In this document: piece by piece, positions 1-7,059 of the stretch
Numbering within the stretch: the first letter of the stretch is position 1
Layout of the letters: each line of letters begins with the position of its first letter
NCBI GenBank assembly: GCA_024640445.1
Contig: JAHEEZ010000102.1
Span: 1-11,969 of the forward strand
Source: Acidobacteriota bacterium
GTDB taxonomy: Bacteria > Acidobacteriota > Blastocatellia > Pyrinomonadales > Pyrinomonadaceae
DNA length: 11,969 nucleotides
Direction: 5' to 3'
Translations under genes and position numbers: made by a program
Notes under the pieces: model-generated
What the model was told of the DNA's origin: nothing
The model's input: the letters and a program-made list of their open reading frames with translations, nothing else
The model's database searches: none

Positions 1-1677
1 CGCGACGACATCGCCGATCTCCGGAATGTCGTCGAGTTCTTCGACCGACGCTCCCATAACGCGGTCCATCGATTTGAAATAGTTCGCGAGAATCTTCGAA
101 TAGCGCTCGCCCACATGACGTATGTCGAACCCGAACAAGAGCCTCTGAAGTCCGCGCTCCTTACTCGCCTCGATCTGTGATATCACATTCTCGGCGCTCT
201 TTTCCGCCATCCGCTCAAGGCCGGCGACCGTTTCGACATCCAGTTTGTACAGGTCGGCGATATCCTTAACGTTCCCGCCATCGACCAGTTGTTCGATCAA
301 CACGTCGCCCAAACCTTCGATATCCATCGCCTTCCGCGCCGCAAAGTACCCAAGCCGGCCCTTTATTTTTGCGGGGCAGTCGGGGTTCACGCAGCGCCTA
401 ACCGCCTCGCCTTCCGGCCGCACCGCGTCCCAGCGACAAACAGGGCACTTGCCGGGAAATTCGTATTCGAGTTCGCTCCCAGTCCTCTTCGATTCGATCA
501 CCTTCAGCACCTGCGGAATGATCTCGCCGGACTTCTCGACAAGCACCGTGTCGCCAAGCTTTATTCCCAGCCTTCTGATCTCGTCTTCGTTATGGAGCGA
601 GGCCCTCGCAACGGTCGTTCCGGCAAGCAGCACCGGATCGAGCACCGCAACCGGAGTCAGCGCACCGGTACGGCCGACCTGAATGATTATGTCCTCAAGT
701 TTCGTGGTCGCCTGGACCGCAGGATACTTGTAAGCGATCGCCCAACGGGGAGCCTTTGAAGTCGCGCCAAACTCGTCCTGCAGACGGGTTTGGTTGATCT
801 TGATGACGACGCCGTCGATGTCGTAATCGAGATCCGGCCTTTCTGCCTCCATCGAGTCACAGAACTCGATCACCTCGTCGATCGTTTCGCACAGACGGCG
901 ATGCGGATTTACGTTGAAGCCCGCCTTCTCGAGAAACTCAAAATTCTCCCAGTGCGTCGCGAAAGGCTTTGAGGCGCCCGACAGAACGTCGTAGGGGAAC
1001 AGGTCAAGGCGCCTTGACGCTACGACCGCCGAATCGAGCATGCGGATTGTTCCCGAAGCCGCGTTGCGCGGATTCGCGAACGGCTTCTGTCCCTCGTCGA
1101 GAAGTTCGCGGTTTATGTCGCGGAAGACGGATCTGGCAAGGAACGCTTCACCGCGGACTTCGAGGGGCCCTTCAAAATGCTCTTTCAGTCTGAGAGGAAT
1201 TGTCCGTATCGTCCTGGCGTTCTGTGTGATCTCGTCGCCGGTCTCGCCGTCGCCTCTGGTCACGGCCGCTGCAAGAACGTCCTCGGCGTAGTGAAGCGCA
1301 AGGGAGAGGCCGTCGATCTTAAGTTCAGCTACGTATTCGAACGCTCTGCCGTCGGCGAGCTTTACGCACCGTTCGTCGAATTTTCGCAGCTCGTCGATGT
1401 TGTAGGAATTGTCCAGCGACATCAGGGGGACAGTGTGGACAAACGTGTTCCAGCCCTCTGCCTTGCCGCCGATCCTCTGTGTCGGAGAATCCGGCGCGAC
1501 CAATTCAGGGTGCCCGGATTCAAGTTCCTTGAGCCTCTCGAGAAGCTTGTCGAATTCAAAGTCCGAGATCTCCGGCTCGTTCTTCTGATAATAGAGCTCG
1601 TTGTGATGTTCGATCTGCTCGCGAAGCGACCCGATCTCTTTTTCGACTTCGTTCATTCTCTTGTTGTCTGAACCCAT
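1..1677 (-). CDS. ligA: NAD-dependent DNA ligase LigA, C-terminus off the left edge
   Basis: LigA seals nicks in DNA using NAD+ during replication and repair. The visible 559 codons run without a stop from the ATG at 1677 to the window edge. An N-terminal Ia-like region (YY near residues 29-30) leads into the adenylation domain, with the nucleotide-accepting lysine K120 in the LKIDG motif. The OB fold follows, then a four-cysteine zinc finger (C411, C414, C429, C434), then helix-hairpin-helix repeats. The last residues visible (DIPEIG) lie within the HhH region. Family members are about 670 residues, so roughly 110 residues are missing, including the BRCT domain. This is an edge effect, not a truncation. 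There is no clear Shine-Dalgarno before 1677; an in-frame ATG at 1656 is an alternative start. The gene begins 22 nt after the Rieske gene's stop on the same strand, so the two may be co-transcribed. Identification is very secure. Confidence 0.97.
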   Translation of the reverse strand, partial: MGSDNKRMNEVEKEIGSLREQIEHHNELYYQKNEPEISDFEFDKLLERLKELESGHPELVAPDSPTQRIGGKAEGWNTFVHTVPLMSLDNSYNIDELRKFDERCVKLADGRAFEYVAELKIDGLSLALHYAEDVLAAAVTRGDGETGDEITQNARTIRTIPLRLKEHFEGPLEVRGEAFLARSVFRDINRELLDEGQKPFANPRNAASGTIRMLDSAVVASRRLDLFPYDVLSGASKPFATHWENFEFLEKAGFNVNPHRRLCETIDEVIEFCDSMEAERPDLDYDIDGVVIKINQTRLQDEFGATSKAPRWAIAYKYPAVQATTKLEDIIIQVGRTGALTPVAVLDPVLLAGTTVARASLHNEDEIRRLGIKLGDTVLVEKSGEIIPQVLKVIESKRTGSELEYEFPGKCPVCRWDAVRPEGEAVRRCVNPDCPAKIKGRLGYFAARKAMDIEGLGDVLIEQLVDGGNVKDIADLYKLDVETVAGLERMAEKSAENVISQIEASKERGLQRLLFGFDIRHVGERYSKILANYFKSMDRVMGASVEELDDIPEIGDVVA

Positions 1678-1699
1678 TGATGTGACTGGCGCCGGGCAC

Positions 1700-2752
1700 T
1701 CATTCCGCGCTTAAAAATTCGCAGATCAGGCTGTGAAAGTGATGTGTGCCGGTCTCCCTTGAGGGCGAATATCTTCCCCGCTCGTAGTATCGCGATCGTA
1801 TTCCTCTTTGGACCGATTCAACGACCCTCTGGTCTTCCAGTTCGACCGACCCAAGGTCCGCCCCCGCACCCCTTCCAAGTTCTTCGCGGTCCGACACATA
1901 CGTCAGATAGGTTATCACCGTCCGGTCGGCGGACTGCGGCTTGACGATATTCACCGAGATCCCCCAAGGATAGAAATTAAGCATCAGGTTCGGGAAAGAG
2001 AAATAGTAAAGCGCCTCGATCCCGTTCGCAAACGGCCCGTTTTGCCTTTTCATTTCATCGCCCCCGCGTCCCGTTTGAAGGCTCGAGTACCTGAATAGCT
2101 CGGTCTCATAGGTGCCGTAATCGACTGCCTTGTTCAACTCCGGATGCACGTACGGTATGTGAAACCCCTCAAGGTAGTTCTCGCAGTACAGCGCCCAATG
2201 GGCATTCACCTCGTAGTCGTTGGACCCGGCGAACTCCAGAGAATCAAATTCGAAGTCTTCAAGCCGCTCCTTCAAAGGCGCAAGGAATGCGTCCAGATCA
2301 CAAACCGGGTCGATGCCTGCGAAAACAAAACCGTTCCAGACCTCGCAGGGGACACGTTTCAAGTCATCCTCCGCGGAAGGAAAACCCTCAACACCTTCGA
2401 ATTCGGGCATCGAGAGGCAACCGCCTTCAAGAGAAAACCTGCGTCCATGGTATCCGCAGCGGATCAGCTCGCCGGCGGTCGGTTCTTCCACAAGAACCTT
2501 TCCCCTGTGCGTGCAGACATTCGAAAAACAGACCGGCGGTGCGTCCGGATTTGAGATCGTGATGACGGGCTCGTCGAGGATCGGCGGAAGGATCCGGTGA
2601 GGATGGATGGCGGAAAGGTCGGCTTTCCTTCCAAGCAGATGCCAGCTTCGCGCGAAGATCTTCTCGGTGGAAGCTTCAAAATAGTGTGGATCTGTGTAGA
2701 AATCCGAAGACAATGTCCTGGCTTTTCGAATGTCGCTATTTATGGAAAACAT
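1700..2752 (-). CDS. Rieske non-heme iron oxygenase, alpha subunit
   Basis: The 350-residue protein is an oxygenase component that takes electrons at a [2Fe-2S] Rieske centre and activates O2 at a mononuclear iron. The Rieske ligands are C80, H82, C99 and H102 (CTH ... CGYH). The catalytic domain has ENYLEGFH followed by H203, giving iron ligands H198 and H203, with D307 in the EDQRVVES stretch as the likely third ligand. Glu195 sits where naphthalene-dioxygenase-type enzymes have the Asp bridging neighbouring subunits. Glu here is known from carnitine, choline and glycine-betaine oxygenases, so a quaternary amine substrate is possible but unproven. No ferredoxin or reductase partner is in the window. 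The reading frame extends upstream to 2857, but that part overlaps the GNAT gene and looks non-homologous. The ATG at 2752 gives the family-like start MFSINSDIRKA, though no Shine-Dalgarno is obvious. The gene lies 13 nt after the GNAT stop and 22 nt before ligA. Confidence 0.9.
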   Translation of the reverse strand: MFSINSDIRKARTLSSDFYTDPHYFEASTEKIFARSWHLLGRKADLSAIHPHRILPPILDEPVITISNPDAPPVCFSNVCTHRGKVLVEEPTAGELIRCGYHGRRFSLEGGCLSMPEFEGVEGFPSAEDDLKRVPCEVWNGFVFAGIDPVCDLDAFLAPLKERLEDFEFDSLEFAGSNDYEVNAHWALYCENYLEGFHIPYVHPELNKAVDYGTYETELFRYSSLQTGRGGDEMKRQNGPFANGIEALYYFSFPNLMLNFYPWGISVNIVKPQSADRTVITYLTYVSDREELGRGAGADLGSVELEDQRVVESVQRGIRSRYYERGRYSPSRETGTHHFHSLICEFLSAE

Positions 2753-2759
2753 GGTTTGG

Positions 2760-2777
2760 GATCGTTCAGGAACGATC
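2760..2777. repeat. Perfect 8-bp inverted repeat across the GNAT stop
   Basis: GATCGTTC and GAACGATC are separated by 2 bp, forming a perfect palindrome. It covers the last three codons and TGA of the GNAT gene and ends 8 bp upstream of the Rieske ATG. There is no T-run after it on the minus strand, so it is not a classical terminator. It could be an operator, an RNA processing or translation-control element, or chance. Confidence 0.5.
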
Positions 2778-3560
2778 GTAAAGAAGGTATGCGGGCTCCG
2801 CGCCTCTCTCGAAACCCTCGCAGACGAGGCCGCGGGAGAATGCGTCCAGAAATTCATCGCGGACCCGGTTTTGAAGCCGTCGCGCCTCCAGCGGAGTTTC
2901 GCTGACGAGCCTCGCCCAATCGTTCGTTGTGATTATCCTTGCCGCCGGCTCCCGTTCATCGAAAAACTCCCCGCCTGCGGCAAGTTTCTCGGCCTTTTCA
3001 TCGTCGAGATGCCATTCCGCGAAGAGCCTGTCACTTTCAAGGCCCAGCTGCGCCGGCAAGTCCGGGGACGAACCGTAGTCAGTTCCATAGAAGTCAGGTT
3101 TGTACTGCGCGACCTTTGCGCCCAGTTTCTCGAGATTGAAAAACGCGTTGCGCGCCTGAACAGGCTGGAATGTCCACTTGATGAAATGAACTCCTTCGGC
3201 CAGCGAACGTTTGCGCTGCGCCCACTTTAGTCGGGCGCCCAACCCGAGGCCCTGAAAGTCATGGGCGACCGCAGCCATGTGCGAATAGAACGCCCGCGAT
3301 CCATCCAGAAACGCCGGCACCGACAGTACGAATCCCACCAGCCTTTCGCCGCTGAAAGCGCCAAGAGTGAAACCGCCGGCATGCATTGTCACGACAAAAT
3401 GCCGGACCGGCGAGATCTCGACCTCGGGCAAAGCGAAAACCGCCCGCTGAAGATCGACACAACCCGCAAGTTCTTCAACAGTCGTACATTCCCTGATCTC
3501 GATACTTTCGCTAACGGATCCAGCCGGCGAAGCGGCCCCAGGATCTTCCATTTCCACCAT
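2766..3560 (-). CDS. COG3375-like GNAT acyltransferase
   Basis: This 264-residue protein belongs to the GNAT N-acyltransferase superfamily, whose members move an acyl group from acyl-CoA to an amine. The acetyl-CoA-binding motif A is visible at about residues 96-112 (AVAHDFQGLGLGARLK, with the QGLGLG pyrophosphate loop). It is followed by FIKWTFQPVQARNAFFNL and LGAKVAQYKPDFYG (about 127-159) and SDRLFAEWHL (about 177-186). This order is typical of the larger COG3375-type GNATs, whose substrates are mostly unknown. The start is uncertain: GTG at 3566, ATG at 3560 (used here) and ATG at 3551 are all in frame. The ATG at 3551 has GGTGG about 4 nt upstream. It is the first gene of the minus-strand run GNAT-Rieske-ligA and is divergent from the J-domain gene. 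Its TGA stop lies inside an 8+8 bp palindrome. The family call is good; the substrate is unknown. Confidence 0.85.
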   Translation of the reverse strand: MVEMEDPGAASPAGSVSESIEIRECTTVEELAGCVDLQRAVFALPEVEISPVRHFVVTMHAGGFTLGAFSGERLVGFVLSVPAFLDGSRAFYSHMAAVAHDFQGLGLGARLKWAQRKRSLAEGVHFIKWTFQPVQARNAFFNLEKLGAKVAQYKPDFYGTDYGSSPDLPAQLGLESDRLFAEWHLDDEKAEKLAAGGEFFDEREPAARIITTNDWARLVSETPLEARRLQNRVRDEFLDAFSRGLVCEGFERGAEPAYLLYDRS

Positions 3561-3622
3561 ATGCACACCGAACTTTCTCAGTTTTTCGCAATCGGGTCAA
3601 CTCCTGTTCCCGGGGCTTGCGG

Positions 3623-3628
3623 ATTCTA
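3623..3628 (-). promoter_or_regulatory. Possible -10 element for the GNAT-Rieske-ligA run
   Basis: On the minus strand this reads TAGAAT (5 of 6 to the sigma-70 -10 consensus), about 57 nt before the GNAT start, in an AT-richer patch of the divergent intergenic region. No good -35 hexamer stands at 16-18 bp (CGAACA is the nearest), so this is tentative. Confidence 0.3.
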
Positions 3629-3678
3629 TTTTTATGAAAGATTTTTGTTCGTCTGATCCTCATCGGAAGATCAAAGTG

Positions 3679-3708
3679 TTAACAGCGGTGCAGGGTTTCT
3701 GCTATCAT
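3679..3708 (+). promoter_or_regulatory. Sigma-70-like promoter for the J-domain operon
   Basis: TTAACA (3679-3684) and TATCAT (3703-3708) are separated by 18 bp, a plausible -35/-10 pair. Transcription would begin near 3715. That would exclude the in-frame TTG at 3708 as the start of the downstream gene and favours the ATG at 3762. Confidence 0.5.
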
Positions 3709-3761
3709 TGTCCGAGCGGCTTTCCCAGGCCGAGCCCACCGCGATACCCTCATTCCGCCCT

Positions 3762-5402
3762 ATGACTACCAAGAGCAAACTTGAGGCACAGGGACTCACC
3801 CAGCGCCACCCGATCCCGGAACTGCTAGTCGAGATCAATCAGATCGGACTTGACGGCTCGCTTCGAATTTCTGAGCGCGACAAGAAAGTGATCGTTTACT
3901 TCGAAGATGGCGAGGTTGCGTTCGCAGTTTCAAACGCGCGCGAACACAGGCTTTTCTCTATCCTGCTTGAGGAGGAGAAGATCGTAGAACAGGACCTTTC
4001 GGGCATCGAGGACTATGTAAACGATTTCCGCCTTTCGGCGGTGCTTCAGAAGAAGGGGACGCTGACCCCGGAAGAGGCGGACGATTACTTCAGATTTCAG
4101 ATAGGCGCCATCATCAACTCCGCTGCCGGCTGGAAACAGGGCACGTGGGTGTTTTCCCCCCTTGCCCGTCTCAAGGAAGGCCTGCGTTGCAAACTGGATC
4201 TGCGTTCCACGTTGTTCCGTTACTCGAAAGATCTCGCGGACCTGGAAATACTCGCAAGATTCAAGAGTCTCGACGAACACTTCAAGCTTAATCCGGATCT
4301 GAAAGAATCCCAGATCGCTTTCAGTCCAGAGGAAGCATATGTCCTTTCAAGGATCGGCGGCGATGGGTTCACGATCGTGCAGCTTCAGTCGCTGAGCGGA
4401 CTTGACGGGAACGTTCTGATGCCTATCCTCTACAGGCTTTGGCTCGGCGGTTTTATATTCAGGGATAACTGGAACAAGGCTTTCAGCCGGGAAATGACCC
4501 ATAAGTTTCGTTCCGCCAAACTCATACTCAGCCGCTCTGCGCTTTCTGTTGAAGAGGAAGAAAATGAAAAGGAAGAAAAGGCGCGAAAAGCTGCTGAAGA
4601 AAAAGAGCGGCGCGAGAAAGAGGCCGAGGAAAAAAGGCGCAAGGTCGAGGAAAGGGAACGACGCGAGAAGCAAGACGTTGAAGATGACTACACCGAACAG
4701 GAGCTTACGATCGAAGATTATCTGAGCCTGATCGCGAACGCTCCCACTTTCTATCAAATGTTCGGCATCAGGCCCGACGCAAAGCTCGCAACCGTCAAAC
4801 GCGCTTACTTCTCTTATGCACGCAGATTTCACCCGGACGTCCTGAAGACATCCGTCGAGCCCGAACGCCAGAAGATGATCGCGCAGGCATTCACCGAGAT
4901 CGCCCAGGCGTACGAGACCCTTCGGCACGAAGAGAGCCGCGCGATCTACGACCTGAAGCTCGACAAGGTTATCTCCGCGCTCAAGAAGCAGCACGAGGAT
5001 CAGGACCTTTCCGGGCTTACAAAGGAAGACGTCGAAGAACAGGACAGGGCCTCCGCGGCGGAGGAAAGTTTCGAGCGTGGACAGCGTCTCCTGGACGATG
5101 GGTACCACGAAGATGCCATACCCCACCTGGGACGAGCCGTTCATATGGAAGAAGACAATCCCGAATACCACGCCGTCTACGCGCTTGCCCTTTCGAAAGT
5201 AAAGAAAAACAGGCACAAAGCCGAACAGGAACTTCAAACCGCGGTCCGTTTGGCGCCGCGCGATTCCCGTTTCCGTTTGATGTTGGTCGAACTTTATGTT
5301 GAAATCGGACTTTCGGTCAGAGCCCGGAACGAGCTCAATCGCCTGCTCGAAATCGATCCCGGGAACGATGAAGGGCGCCGTCTGATCAGCCAACTTGACT
5401 GA
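3762..5402 (+). CDS. DUF4388 (PATAN)-J-domain-TPR protein
   Basis: This 546-residue cytoplasmic protein is built from several modules. Residues about 18-155 look like a DUF4388/PATAN domain (LLVEINQIGLDGSLRI, then FEDGEVAFAVS, then GTWVFSP), a module common in bacterial signalling adaptors. Residues about 188-236 resemble a winged-helix or helical segment. Residues about 262-308 are a highly charged Glu/Lys/Arg coiled coil. Residues about 328-400 are a J domain with an intact HPD motif at 357-359, implying contact with a DnaK-type Hsp70. Residues about 432-546 hold roughly three TPR-like helical repeats (ERGQRLLDDGYHEDAIPHLGRA and onward). There is no signal peptide or membrane segment. The reading frame opens at a TTG at 3708, but the promoter found just upstream argues for ATG 3762. 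It is the first gene of a plus-strand operon with the HD-GYP-like gene 56 nt downstream. The client and role are unknown. Confidence 0.88.
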   Translation: MTTKSKLEAQGLTQRHPIPELLVEINQIGLDGSLRISERDKKVIVYFEDGEVAFAVSNAREHRLFSILLEEEKIVEQDLSGIEDYVNDFRLSAVLQKKGTLTPEEADDYFRFQIGAIINSAAGWKQGTWVFSPLARLKEGLRCKLDLRSTLFRYSKDLADLEILARFKSLDEHFKLNPDLKESQIAFSPEEAYVLSRIGGDGFTIVQLQSLSGLDGNVLMPILYRLWLGGFIFRDNWNKAFSREMTHKFRSAKLILSRSALSVEEEENEKEEKARKAAEEKERREKEAEEKRRKVEERERREKQDVEDDYTEQELTIEDYLSLIANAPTFYQMFGIRPDAKLATVKRAYFSYARRFHPDVLKTSVEPERQKMIAQAFTEIAQAYETLRHEESRAIYDLKLDKVISALKKQHEDQDLSGLTKEDVEEQDRASAAEESFERGQRLLDDGYHEDAIPHLGRAVHMEEDNPEYHAVYALALSKVKKNRHKAEQELQTAVRLAPRDSRFRLMLVELYVEIGLSVRARNELNRLLEIDPGNDEGRRLISQLD

Positions 5403-5458
5403 TCCCGCGATGCGGACACAAGGCGGCGGGCCGAAGCGGATCCGGACAAAATATAAAG

Positions 5459-6127
5459 ATGATCTTCGCAGAGAAATCAGCCGAAACCGAGATCGCCGTC
5501 GCCGGTGAGATCGTAGAAGCGGGCCGCGCCGCCGATGAATTCGAAGGATATTCCGTACCCCATTCGGCAAGGATCGCCCAGATGGCTGACGCCCTTGCTG
5601 TCCGGTTCAATTTTGCGGCTCGAGACCGCCTGACTCTGAAGCAGGCGGCTTTTTTTCATGACGCCGGCGAACTCGCCATGGGACGCGAGTACATCTCGCT
5701 TTCCCGCCCGCTTACATCTGTCGAGCGGATGGATCTCTTCAGACACCCGGTCATAGGAGAACAGCAGGCGGCAAAACTCGAGTATCCGCGGGCGGTACAG
5801 CTTCTTGTCCGTTGGCACCACGAATGGTGGAATGGTTCGGGCTATCCGGACCGGCTTGAAGGAAGCGGAATTCCTTTTGCCGCGCGAATACTTCGCATCT
5901 GCGACACATACTCCGCACTGACCTCCGACCGTCCTTTCCGCCGTGCTTTTTCCGAAGAGGAGGCGGACCGATACGTTTCGGAATCCGCGGGGATAGAGTT
6001 CGATCCGCAGATCGCACTTGCATTACTTTCCATGCCGAACAGATTTGGTCCCCCCTTGAAACCTGCAGGCCCTTTCGAAGAATCCGTCCCGCGGGATCCT
6101 GAAGTGACTGAGGAAGAGGTGAACTGA
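5459..6127 (+). CDS. HD-GYP-like HD-domain phosphodiesterase
   Basis: HD-GYP proteins are metal-dependent phosphodiesterases that usually break down cyclic di-GMP. This 222-residue protein is almost only that domain, with no receiver or other sensor. Visible residues are H35, the HD pair H67-D68, H96 in HPVIGEQQAA, H120-H121, the GYP triplet 128-130 in WWNGSGYP, IPFAARILRICDTY with D149, and LTSDRPFR. The usual HDxGK is HDAGE here: the lysine position is E71, which could alter substrate handling. A related acidobacterial subgroup may share this change, but I am recalling that rather than checking it. The protein may act on c-di-GMP, on another nucleotide, or bind without cutting. It lies 56 nt after the J-domain gene and 2 nt before the next gene. 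Upstream signal is weak (AAAG just before ATG). A terminator-like hairpin lies inside the gene at 5626-5656. Confidence 0.87.
   Translation: MIFAEKSAETEIAVAGEIVEAGRAADEFEGYSVPHSARIAQMADALAVRFNFAARDRLTLKQAAFFHDAGELAMGREYISLSRPLTSVERMDLFRHPVIGEQQAAKLEYPRAVQLLVRWHHEWWNGSGYPDRLEGSGIPFAARILRICDTYSALTSDRPFRRAFSEEEADRYVSESAGIEFDPQIALALLSMPNRFGPPLKPAGPFEESVPRDPEVTEEEVN
5626..5656 (+). other. Terminator-like hairpin inside the HD-GYP gene
   Basis: CCGCCTG (5626-5632) pairs perfectly with CAGGCGG (5642-5648) around a 9-nt loop, followed by C and seven T. On the plus strand this has the form of an intrinsic terminator, but it lies in the coding sequence, at codons for residues about 56-66 just before the HD pair. 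The protein sequence may fix it by chance (the T-run encodes Phe-Phe), or it may cause partial termination. Confidence 0.45.
6116..6122 (+). promoter_or_regulatory. Ribosome binding site inside the HD-GYP 3' end
   Basis: GAGGTGA lies within the last codons of the HD-GYP-like gene, 7 nt before the ATG at 6130. It is one of the few good Shine-Dalgarno sequences in the window. It sets the start of the next gene and suggests coupled translation. Confidence 0.7.
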
Positions 6128-6129
6128 GA

Positions 6130-7059
6130 ATGCGTTCGATCCAGAACAATGTCGCCGGATGGCTCGCGTTCGAGCTCAGCGTGCTGAAACGACTGAAATT
6201 CAAATCCGTGTCGATCCCCTTCTGTTCAAGGCCGAATTTGGGCAGCTATCTGAAGCGTTCCGGCATACGGGTGCTCGCCAACGATCCCCTTAGGTCTGCT
6301 TACGAGGACTGTGTCGCGCGGATATCAAATGACGGGGTCACTCTTTCCGCTGAAGATGTTGCACTTGTGCTTGAAGACGCGTACGTCCCTCAGTACCGCC
6401 TTAGGAATCCCGCGCTCAGGAACTGGTTCGGCGAGACCGATGCGTGGTGGTTCGACAATGTCCGCGCGAACATCGAACGTCTCGGCTCAGACGTGGCGAA
6501 AGCGCTTGCTATCAGCACAGGTCTCAAGGTCGGCGAATATGTTCTCTCGTTTGACGAAGAGACCCGCCGTCTCAGACAGCCGCTTTCAAAGGTCTTTGAA
6601 AGGATCCTGAGTCTCGAAGAACTCCCCTCGGAAAACGGCGAGGAGAACATCAGCCGCTGCTCCAATCCAGTAAATTTCACGGCAGAAAGCTATACCGACC
6701 TTTTCTTCCTGAAGCTGCCTCCCGTACAGAAAGGATCGCTTAGAGAGGCGCTCGGCAACGCTGCCTGGCGCGAGGTCTGGGTGCGTGGCGATGACGGATT
6801 CTGGCAGGACCTGGAGGCCGGATTCGAGGGGAAACTCGGTTCCCACGTCGAAACAAGATCGCAATACCTGGAACTGATAAAGGACGCGCTCGGCGCCGCC
6901 GGTCACATTAAACTTTGGGCGATCGAGCACGTGGAGGACGGTTTTGTCCAGACCCATGACATCGTCGAGATCGTCTCGGATATCAGGCGGGTCGACACTG
7001 TCTATACAAAGGATTTCTCAGAACTGACAGGTCTGAAGGCGGTGATGATCACCGCCTAG
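6130..7059 (+). CDS. Unrecognised protein, possible degenerate D12-class methyltransferase
   Basis: I do not recognise this 309-residue protein with certainty. Its layout is reminiscent of D12-class (Dam-like) N6-adenine methyltransferases. A strand-loop-helix at about 26-44 (SVSIPFCSRPNLGSYLKRSG) sits where the SAM-binding motif I should be. VLANDPLRSAY (48-58) matches the usual D/N acidic strand. DNVRANIERL (109-118) and YTDLFFLKLPPV (188-199) follow, the latter where DPPY should be. IKLWAIEH (260-267) lies near the C-terminus, where active enzymes often show an ISY-like strand. The FxGxG loop and the DPPY tetrad (here LPPV) are both lost, so if the relationship is real the protein is not an active adenine methyltransferase. 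It lies 2 nt after the HD-GYP-like gene with a good ribosome site, so the two are probably co-expressed. Its stop overlaps that of the convergent MFS gene. The gene itself is solid; the homology is tentative. Confidence 0.85.
   Translation: MRSIQNNVAGWLAFELSVLKRLKFKSVSIPFCSRPNLGSYLKRSGIRVLANDPLRSAYEDCVARISNDGVTLSAEDVALVLEDAYVPQYRLRNPALRNWFGETDAWWFDNVRANIERLGSDVAKALAISTGLKVGEYVLSFDEETRRLRQPLSKVFERILSLEELPSENGEENISRCSNPVNFTAESYTDLFFLKLPPVQKGSLREALGNAAWREVWVRGDDGFWQDLEAGFEGKLGSHVETRSQYLELIKDALGAAGHIKLWAIEHVEDGFVQTHDIVEIVSDIRRVDTVYTKDFSELTGLKAVMITA
7056..7059. other. Overlapping convergent stop codons (CTAG)
   Basis: The palindrome CTAG holds TAG for the D12-like gene on the plus strand (7057-7059) and TAG for the MFS gene on the minus strand (7056-7058). 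There is no room for a terminator between the genes, so each transcript must run antisense into the other unless it ends inside a coding region. Confidence 0.9.

Noticed and set aside
2753..2857. N-terminal extension of the Rieske frame (start at 2857)
   Set aside because: It overlaps the GNAT coding region by about 90 nt and its translation does not look like the family. The ATG at 2752 is better.
4347..5570. 407-codon open frame on the minus strand opposite the J-domain gene
   Set aside because: It is antisense to a gene with clear PATAN, J and TPR domains. Its own translation is Phe/Leu/Arg-rich and has no recognisable domain.
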